Both the position numbers and the translations under genes were made by a program. Shown here piece after piece: positions 4,745 to 10,160 of a DNA stretch of 10,160 nt. The notes under the pieces were generated by a model. It had not been told where the DNA came from, did not search any database, and worked only from the letters and a program-made list of their open reading frames with translations. The number at the start of each line of letters is the position of its first letter. Position 1 is the first letter of the stretch. The stretch spans positions 1 through 10,160 of the forward strand of contig JAQXMG010000097.1 in assembly GCA_029012525.1 (NCBI GenBank), in the 5' to 3' direction. This stretch comes from a bacterium (GTDB taxonomy: Bacteria; Bacillota_I; Bacilli_A; RF39; UBA660).

Positions 4745-6640
4745 ATGAATAACAATTTATTTAATGACCTCACTGTTGTTAAACGTAGTGGACAAAGGGT
4801 AAGTTTTAATGATTCAAAAATAGGTATTGCAATAAAATATGCCTTTAATGATGTTGGAAACATTTATAATGAAAAAGAAATAAATAAAGTATATCAAGAA
4901 GTATTAAATTATATAAGTGAAAATTATAAAGATAGAAAAACAATAAATATTGAAGATATCCAAGATATAATAGAATTAATATTAAAAGAAAAAAAATATT
5001 TTGATGTATATAATGCTTTTTGTAGTTATAGATCAAAAAGAAATGAATCAAGAAAAGCTTTTTCAACTAAAAAAGAACATAAATTTGTTAAAGTTGTTGA
5101 AAAGATAAATACATCATTTGACTTTTCTAAAATAAATCCGGAAGAAGCATTATATGATTTTGGAAAAACAATATCAGAAGAATATACAAAATCATTTGTT
5201 ATAGATAATAAATATTTAAAAGCATATGAAGAAGGAAAAATATATATTCACGATATTCCATATTTTAATTTAGGATATCTATCAAATACTAATTTAATTT
5301 TAGAAAAACAATTTAAAGATGACTTTAGTTATACAAAATTAATTAATGAACTTTTAAATGTTAAAAAAGAAGTAAATGGTGAAGTTGGAATAAGTGATAT
5401 TGATACTTTGTTAAAAAAATATTTGTTAAAATTATATAAAGAAAAGTTAATAAAAAACATAGAAAACTATTTTAATCTTTATGGATTTTCTGAATTTATA
5501 AATATAAAAAAAATAAGTGATTTAATAAATAAACAAATAGAAATAAAATCTTGTGAAGATTACTTAAATGATTATTTTATAAATGAACAAGTAAAAAAAA
5601 TAATTTTACAAGCATCACTTGATAGTGAAAAAGAAACAAAACAAGATTTTTCTAAAATAATAAAAGAGTTATTAATAAATTTAAATGAAACTTATTTATC
5701 AAACAATAATAAATATTCTTTATCATTAGGATTAGATAATACAAGTGATGGAATATTTATAAGAAATATTATTTTAGATACTTTAAAAGAAATTAAACGT
5801 TTAGAAAATGTTCCAATTATATATAAAGTAGATAAGATAATTCCAACTGAAGTAAAAGAACTTGTTGAAGTAAATAAAAATATAAATATTTCAAATACAA
5901 ATTTTTCTTTAAATAAAAATGGGAATATATCATATTTTTCAAAAGGGGAAAGAGTATTTGATATAGATGATAATTCGTCTTTAGGAAAAATGATTGTATG
6001 TAAAACATCAATTAATATGGCAAGACTTGGGCTTAAATATAAAAAATTAAATGACTTATTTTATAAAGAACTAGATGAAGTCTTAGAACTTGCAAAAAAT
6101 GAAACCTTACAAATTTTTGAAATTATTGGAGATAAAAAACTTGATAATTATAAAGTATTATTTAAAGAAAATATCCTAGATGATGAAAAACTTGAAAGTG
6201 GACAAAAAATAAGAAAAGTAATAAAAAATGGAACTTTAAATATAAATCTAATTGGTCTAATGGAATGTTCCTTAGTAATAGATAAAGATAATCCATATAA
6301 AGTGGTAGAAAAAATCCTAAAATATTTAAATAGTAAAATAAATAGTTATGTTGAAGATACCAAACTTAATTTTACACTTACATCAATTAATTATAAACAT
6401 GCATCACTACATTTTATAGAAATTGATAAAGCACTTTATGGAGTTATAAATAAAATTACAAATAAAAACATTTATGATGAATTATCAATTTGTAAAACAC
6501 CAAAAGATTTAAATGAAGTAAGTAAATATCAAAAATATTTAACAGGTGGAAATACATGTATTATAAATAATGTTAAACTTTTAAATGAAGTGTTAAATTA
6601 TGATATTGGTTATATAAGTTTAGGAGATAATAAATCATGA
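4745..6640 (+). CDS. NrdD-like protein with ATP-cone but no catalytic or glycyl-radical residues (putative pseudoenzyme)
   Basis: The 631-residue protein begins with an ATP-cone (about 10-102: VVKRSGQRVSF ... INIEDIQDIIE ... YRSKR), the allosteric nucleotide domain of ribonucleotide reductases. The rest follows the class III NrdD core. 'YEEGKIYIHDIPYFNLGYLSNTNLILEKQF' (161-190) corresponds to the 'GDIH.HDLDY...NC' region. 'SINMARLGLKYK' (422-433) corresponds to 'LNLPRIAL', 'INLIGLMECSL' (500-510) to the 'SLGYIGIHE' strand, and 'YQKYLTGGNTCIIN' (595-608) to the '..GGFICY' strand. However, the cysteine position in the first motif is Thr182, there is no Cys at all between 270 and 419 where the thiyl-radical Cys is expected, and 'STPSE' is replaced by 'SINYKH'. 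The protein also stops just before the zinc and glycyl-radical domain. The frame is intact over 631 codons with a strong ribosome binding site (AAGGGAGGT, 4732-4740), so it is not simply decayed. It is very K/I/N-rich. A regulatory or structural partner of the true NrdD is inferred; a degenerate duplicate still being lost is the alternative. Confidence 0.75.
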   Translation: MNNNLFNDLTVVKRSGQRVSFNDSKIGIAIKYAFNDVGNIYNEKEINKVYQEVLNYISENYKDRKTINIEDIQDIIELILKEKKYFDVYNAFCSYRSKRNESRKAFSTKKEHKFVKVVEKINTSFDFSKINPEEALYDFGKTISEEYTKSFVIDNKYLKAYEEGKIYIHDIPYFNLGYLSNTNLILEKQFKDDFSYTKLINELLNVKKEVNGEVGISDIDTLLKKYLLKLYKEKLIKNIENYFNLYGFSEFINIKKISDLINKQIEIKSCEDYLNDYFINEQVKKIILQASLDSEKETKQDFSKIIKELLINLNETYLSNNNKYSLSLGLDNTSDGIFIRNIILDTLKEIKRLENVPIIYKVDKIIPTEVKELVEVNKNINISNTNFSLNKNGNISYFSKGERVFDIDDNSSLGKMIVCKTSINMARLGLKYKKLNDLFYKELDEVLELAKNETLQIFEIIGDKKLDNYKVLFKENILDDEKLESGQKIRKVIKNGTLNINLIGLMECSLVIDKDNPYKVVEKILKYLNSKINSYVEDTKLNFTLTSINYKHASLHFIEIDKALYGVINKITNKNIYDELSICKTPKDLNEVSKYQKYLTGGNTCIINNVKLLNEVLNYDIGYISLGDNKS

Positions 6641-7314
6641 TAATTGGTGGACTTCAAAAAACAACATTACTTGATTTTCCAAATCATGTAGCATGTATAA
6701 TTTTCACTAAAGGTTGTAATTTTAGATGCCCATTCTGTCAAAATTCTACTTTAATTGGAATAGATCATGAAGATGAAATAAGTGAAGAATATATTTTTGA
6801 TTATTTAATTAAAAGACAAGGAATTTTAGATGGAGTAGTTATAACGGGAGGAGAACCAACAGTTCAAAAAGATTTAAAAGAGTTTATTAAAAAAATAAGA
6901 AAATTAGGTTATAAAGTAAAACTTGATACTAATGGATATAATCCAAATGTGTTAAAAGAATTAATTGATGAAAACTTACTTGATTATGTTGCAATGGATA
7001 TAAAACACACCTTTGAAAAATACCACATAGTCGCAGGTAAAATATTAAATACAGACAATATTTTAGAAAGTATAAAAAGACTTGAAGAAAGTGATGTATG
7101 TCATGAATTTAGAACTACTATTATAAAAGAATATCATACGATAGATGATATTATAGAAATAACAAGTTATTTTAAAAGTGATACACCGTATTATTTACAA
7201 AATTTTAAAAATAGTAGCAATGTTCTAGATAAAAGTTTGCATGGATTTACAAATGAAGAATTAGAGGAAATTAATACTCATGTATTAGAAAATAGAAAAA
7301 TAAAAATACGTTAA
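6637..7314 (+). CDS. nrdG: Anaerobic ribonucleotide reductase activating protein (radical SAM)
   Basis: This 225-residue radical-SAM protein uses a [4Fe-4S] cluster and S-adenosylmethionine to place the glycyl radical on NrdD. The CxxxCxxC motif is CNFRCPFC (C27, C31, C34), preceded by the typical 'GLQKTTLLDFPNHVACIIFTKG' start. The SAM-contact motif GGEPT is at 71-75, and 'KLDTNGYNP' and 'DYVAMDIKH' follow as in the family. At 225 residues it is longer than the roughly 155-residue E. coli enzyme and fits the longer NrdG-like group common in Bacillota and archaea. The start codon overlaps the stop of the upstream NrdD-like gene by 4 bp (ATGA, 6637-6640), implying translational coupling. nrdD follows 20 bases downstream. 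Because the fold is shared with other small activases, the assignment leans on the neighbouring nrdD. Confidence 0.9.
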   Translation: MIIGGLQKTTLLDFPNHVACIIFTKGCNFRCPFCQNSTLIGIDHEDEISEEYIFDYLIKRQGILDGVVITGGEPTVQKDLKEFIKKIRKLGYKVKLDTNGYNPNVLKELIDENLLDYVAMDIKHTFEKYHIVAGKILNTDNILESIKRLEESDVCHEFRTTIIKEYHTIDDIIEITSYFKSDTPYYLQNFKNSSNVLDKSLHGFTNEELEEINTHVLENRKIKIR

Positions 7315-7334
7315 AAGAAGGGAAGTAAAAAAAT

Positions 7335-9656
7335 ATGTATAAGGTAAGAAAAAGAAATGGAAAAATTGTTCAATTTGATATTGAAAAAATAAGTAACGCA
7401 ATTAAAAAAGCATTTGAGGCAGAAGAGGTTAAGTATGATGATAACATAATTGATTTTCTAGCTTTAAAGGTAACTGCAGAATTTTCTTCTAAGGTAGAAG
7501 ATAACATCGTTAATGTTGAAGATATTCAAGATGCAGTAGAAAAAACACTAATAAAAGCAGGCTATGATAAAGTTGCTAAAGCTTATATTTTATATCGTAA
7601 GTTACACGATAAAATGCGTAATATGAAATCAACTATGTTAGATTATAAAGAAGTTGTTAATAGTTATGTTAATGTAACAGATTGGAGAGTTAAGGAAAAT
7701 TCAACTGTAACTTATTCAATTGGTGGACTTATTTTAAGTAATAGTGGTGCTATAACTGCTAATTACTGGTTAAGTGAAATTTATGATGAAGAAATAGCTA
7801 ATGCTCATCGTGATTGTAGTATGCATATTCATGATTTATCAATGCTTTCAGGATATTGTGCGGGATGGAGTCTTAAACAACTTATAAAAGAAGGACTTGG
7901 AGGAGTTCCGGGAAAAATTACAAGTGCTCCTGCAAAACATTTATCAACTTTATGCAACCAAATGGTAAATTTCTTAGGAATCATGCAAAACGAATGGGCT
8001 GGAGCGCAAGCTTTCTCATCATTTGATACTTATCTTGCACCATTTGTAAAAATTGATAATTTAACTTATGAACAAGTAAAGCAATCAATTCAATCATTTG
8101 TTTATGGTGTAAATACTCCAAGCAGATGGGGAACCCAAGCACCATTTACCAATATAACTCTTGATTGGGTTGTTCCAAACGATTTAAGCGAACTAAATTG
8201 TATTATTGGTGGAAAAGAAGTAGATTTTAAATACAAAGATTGTCAAAAAGAAATGGATATGGTAAATAAAGCATTTATTGAAATAATGATCGAAGGAGAT
8301 GCTAATGGTAGAGGTTTCCAATATCCAATTCCTACTTATTCTATAACAAAAGATTTCGATTGGAGTGAAACAGAAAATAACAAATTATTATTTGAAATGA
8401 CTGCCAAATATGGTACACCATACTTTTCAAATTATATCAATTCTGATATGGAACCAAGTGATGTTAGAAGTATGTGTTGTAGATTAAGACTTGACTTAAG
8501 AGAATTAAGAAAAAAATCAGGTGGATACTTTGGAAGTGGAGAAAGTACAGGTTCAGTAGGTGTTGTTACAATTAATATTCCAAGAATAGCATATCTTGCT
8601 AAAGATGAAAAAGATTTCTATGAAAGACTAGAAAAAATTATGAATATTGCAGCTCGTAGTTTGAAAATAAAAAGAAACGTTATTTCAAAACTTTTAGATG
8701 AAGGATTATATCCTTATACTAAAAGATATCTTGGAACATTTAACAATCACTTTTCAACAATTGGTCTTGTTGGTATGAATGAAGCGTGTTTAAATGCTAA
8801 ATGGATTAAAGAAGATTTAACAGAAGAAAAAGCTCAAAAGTTCACTAAAGAAGTTTTAAATTATATGAGAGAAAAATTATCTGATTATCAGGAAGAATAT
8901 GGTGATCTTTACAATCTTGAAGCAACTCCTGCTGAATCAACTTCATACCGTTTGGCTAAAAAAGATAAAGAAAAATATCCAGATATTATAACAGCATCAG
9001 ATGATGAAACACCATATTATACTAATAGTTCCCATTTACCTGTTGGATATACTGATGATATTTTTGAAGCTTTAGATATTGAAGATGAATTACAAACTCT
9101 TTATACATCAGGTACAGTATTCCATGCCTTTTTAGGAGAAAGACTAGATGATTGGAAAAGTGCAGCATCATTAGTTAGAAAAATAGCAGAAAATTATAAA
9201 CTTCCATACTATACATTATCTCCAACTTATTCTGTGTGTAAAAATCATGGCTATATAACTGGAGAAGTTTACAAATGTCCAAAATGTGGTGAAGAAACAG
9301 AAGTTTACAGTAGAATAACTGGTTATTATCGTCCAATTAAAAACTGGAATGCTGGTAAAACAAAAGAATTTGAAATGAGAAAAGAATATGATTTAAATTG
9401 TAATCATGAAAAAAAATGTAAAGATGCAGTAATGTTATTTGGTACAAAAACTTGTCCAAATTGTAAAGTGGCAAAAAGTCTGTTAGATAAAGCAAATGTA
9501 AAATATACATTTATTGACGCTGAAGAAAATGTTGATTTGACAAAAGAATGTGAAGTAAAAGAAGCTCCAACTTTGGTTGTTATAAAAAATGGTGAGAGAT
9601 GTAATATCAAAAATTTGTCAAACATCAAAAAATATATTGAGGATTTAAAAAAGTAG
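7335..9656 (+). CDS. nrdD: Class III (anaerobic) ribonucleoside-triphosphate reductase fused to a glutaredoxin-like domain
   Basis: This enzyme reduces ribonucleoside triphosphates to deoxyribonucleotides without oxygen. The 773 residues hold an ATP-cone (about 1-95: VRKRNGKIVQF, VEDIQDAVEK), then the ten-stranded barrel with 'MHIHDLSMLSGYC' (C175, partner cysteine) and 'SDVRSMCCRL' (C381/C382, thiyl-radical region). 'EATPAES' (529-535) is the 'STPSE' equivalent. A zinc site CKNH...CPKC (C635, H638, C648, C651) and the glycyl-radical loop SRITGYYRP (G663) complete the enzyme. After 'EFEMRKEYDLN' an extra domain of about 78 residues (696-773) begins: 'VMLFGTKTCPNC' with redox cysteines C707 and C710, and 'EAPTLVV' with the cis-proline P745, the signature of a glutaredoxin/NrdH-like fold. 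NrdD branches that use thioredoxin or glutaredoxin instead of formate are known; the fused redoxin and the trxB gene three bases downstream support that here. The ribosome binding site is AAGGGA at 7318-7323. Confidence 0.95.
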   Translation: MYKVRKRNGKIVQFDIEKISNAIKKAFEAEEVKYDDNIIDFLALKVTAEFSSKVEDNIVNVEDIQDAVEKTLIKAGYDKVAKAYILYRKLHDKMRNMKSTMLDYKEVVNSYVNVTDWRVKENSTVTYSIGGLILSNSGAITANYWLSEIYDEEIANAHRDCSMHIHDLSMLSGYCAGWSLKQLIKEGLGGVPGKITSAPAKHLSTLCNQMVNFLGIMQNEWAGAQAFSSFDTYLAPFVKIDNLTYEQVKQSIQSFVYGVNTPSRWGTQAPFTNITLDWVVPNDLSELNCIIGGKEVDFKYKDCQKEMDMVNKAFIEIMIEGDANGRGFQYPIPTYSITKDFDWSETENNKLLFEMTAKYGTPYFSNYINSDMEPSDVRSMCCRLRLDLRELRKKSGGYFGSGESTGSVGVVTINIPRIAYLAKDEKDFYERLEKIMNIAARSLKIKRNVISKLLDEGLYPYTKRYLGTFNNHFSTIGLVGMNEACLNAKWIKEDLTEEKAQKFTKEVLNYMREKLSDYQEEYGDLYNLEATPAESTSYRLAKKDKEKYPDIITASDDETPYYTNSSHLPVGYTDDIFEALDIEDELQTLYTSGTVFHAFLGERLDDWKSAASLVRKIAENYKLPYYTLSPTYSVCKNHGYITGEVYKCPKCGEETEVYSRITGYYRPIKNWNAGKTKEFEMRKEYDLNCNHEKKCKDAVMLFGTKTCPNCKVAKSLLDKANVKYTFIDAEENVDLTKECEVKEAPTLVVIKNGERCNIKNLSNIKKYIEDLKK

Positions 9657-9659
9657 TTT

Positions 9660-10160
9660 ATGTATGATTGTATAATAATTGGTGCTGGAATTTCTGGAAT
9701 GACTGCAGCAATTTATCTAAAAAGAGCAGGTAAAAAAGTTTTAGTTTTAGAAAAAGAAACCATTGGAGGACAGATTTCTTCTTCCTTAATGGTTTCTAAC
9801 TATCCTGGTTTTGTAAGTATTTCGGGACCAGAACTTATATCTAATATTTATGATCAATTAGTAAATTTAGATATACCACTTGAAATAGAAGAAGTAAAAA
9901 GTATTACTACTGACAAAATTAAAAAGGTAGTAACTGACTATAATACTTATGAAACAAAAACAATTATAATTTCAACTGGAGCAAGATATAGACTTCTTAA
10001 ATTGCCAAATGAAGAAAACTTAATTGGCAATGGAATTCACTTTTGTGTAGCTTGTGATGGTGCTTTTTATAAAGACAAAGATGTTGCTGTAGTAGGAGGA
10101 GGAAATACTGCGCTTGTAAATGCTTTATCTTTATCTGATATTTGTAAAACAGTTTACATA
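9660..10160 (+). CDS. trxB: Thioredoxin reductase (NAD(P)H or ferredoxin type), N-terminal part
   Basis: The first 167 codons are present; the gene runs off the window. The start MYDCIIIGAGISGMTAAIYL carries the FAD-binding GxGxxG (G8-G13), and 'TIGGQIS' (35-40) and 'IIISTGARYRLL' (102-113) are further flavin-site motifs. The redox disulfide is CVAC (C129, C132) followed by DGAF; the common version is CATC. The second Rossmann motif VVGGGNTA (144-151) then begins. The NADPH-specificity motif (HRR) lies beyond the window end, so whether it uses NADPH or ferredoxin cannot be judged. The ATG lies three bases after the nrdD stop with no good ribosome binding site of its own, so translation is probably coupled to nrdD. 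By location it is a candidate to reduce the glutaredoxin-like domain fused to NrdD, although glutaredoxin folds are not always TrxB substrates (NrdH-type ones are). Confidence 0.92.
   Translation, partial: MYDCIIIGAGISGMTAAIYLKRAGKKVLVLEKETIGGQISSSLMVSNYPGFVSISGPELISNIYDQLVNLDIPLEIEEVKSITTDKIKKVVTDYNTYETKTIIISTGARYRLLKLPNEENLIGNGIHFCVACDGAFYKDKDVAVVGGGNTALVNALSLSDICKTVYI

Noticed and set aside
4845..5066. Antisense open frame, hydrophobic Leu/Tyr-rich
   Set aside because: The composition is simply the complement of Lys/Ile/Asn-rich coding DNA; there is no ribosome binding site and it overlaps the ATP-cone coding region. The same holds for 5817-6011.
6590..6760. Possibility that the NrdD-like gene is a frameshifted full-length nrdD whose zinc/glycyl-radical end is in another frame
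   Set aside because: Directly after the stop, the other frame encodes the start of NrdG, and no CxxC or RxxGY remnant is visible in any frame there. The internal catalytic residues are also missing, which a frameshift would not explain.
9404..9628. Antisense open frame opposite the glutaredoxin-like tail of nrdD
   Set aside because: The sense strand has a clear redoxin domain with CPNC and cis-Pro; the antisense frame has no start signals.
1..10160. Mycoplasma-type genetic code (TGA = Trp)
   Set aside because: TGA ends two genes at positions that fit the protein families, and tryptophans in NrdD are TGG.
1..10160. CRISPR arrays, insertion sequences, tRNA/rRNA genes, phage or defence genes
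   Set aside because: No regularly spaced repeats, transposase-like frames, terminal repeats or RNA gene folds were seen.

Overview
The window looks like a chromosomal segment of a low-G+C, anaerobic Gram-positive bacterium (Bacillota), most likely one of the small-genome gut Bacilli/Mollicutes-like lineages. The reasons are extreme A/T bias, Lys/Ile/Asn-rich proteins, strong AGGAGG-type ribosome binding sites, a SipW/TasA-type secretion cluster and an oxygen-sensitive class III ribonucleotide reductase. TGA is used as a stop and tryptophans are TGG, so the code is standard bacterial rather than the Mycoplasma code. The lineage guess is inference; no rRNA or marker gene for placement is present.

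Region 1 (1-2020, + strand) is a surface-protein export module. It holds the last 38 codons of a SipW-like (S26B) signal peptidase, a two-TM membrane protein resembling DUF5305, and a TasA/camelysin-like secreted protein. The last gene appears to have its own extended -10 promoter, a stem-loop at the mRNA 5' end and its own terminator. The likely logic is that the peptidase matures the TasA-like protein and the DUF5305 protein is an accessory or anchor, comparable in position to TapA in the Bacillus tapA-sipW-tasA operon.

Region 2 (about 2020-4470) holds a spacer with a strong bidirectional terminator and then, on the - strand, a 721-residue U32/DUF3656 protein of the RlhA-like family (probably an rRNA/tRNA hydroxylation factor). 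This gene has its own sigma-A-type promoter.

Region 3 (4470-10160, + strand) is an anaerobic deoxyribonucleotide operon: an NrdD-like protein without catalytic residues, nrdG (radical-SAM activase), an nrdD fused to a C-terminal glutaredoxin-like domain, and the start of trxB (thioredoxin reductase, cut by the window end). Spacing is tight (4-bp overlap, 20 bp, 3 bp). The layout suggests a self-contained class III RNR: NrdG makes the glycyl radical on NrdD, and TrxB is a candidate source of electrons for the fused redoxin domain, replacing formate.

The most unusual element is the first gene of this operon. It keeps an ATP-cone and an NrdD-like core, but the thiyl and partner cysteine positions and the whole zinc/glycyl-radical C-terminus are missing, so it looks like an RNR pseudoenzyme. 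Its promoter carries a pair of inverted 14-bp repeats overlapping the -10 box and the ribosome binding site, a probable operator.
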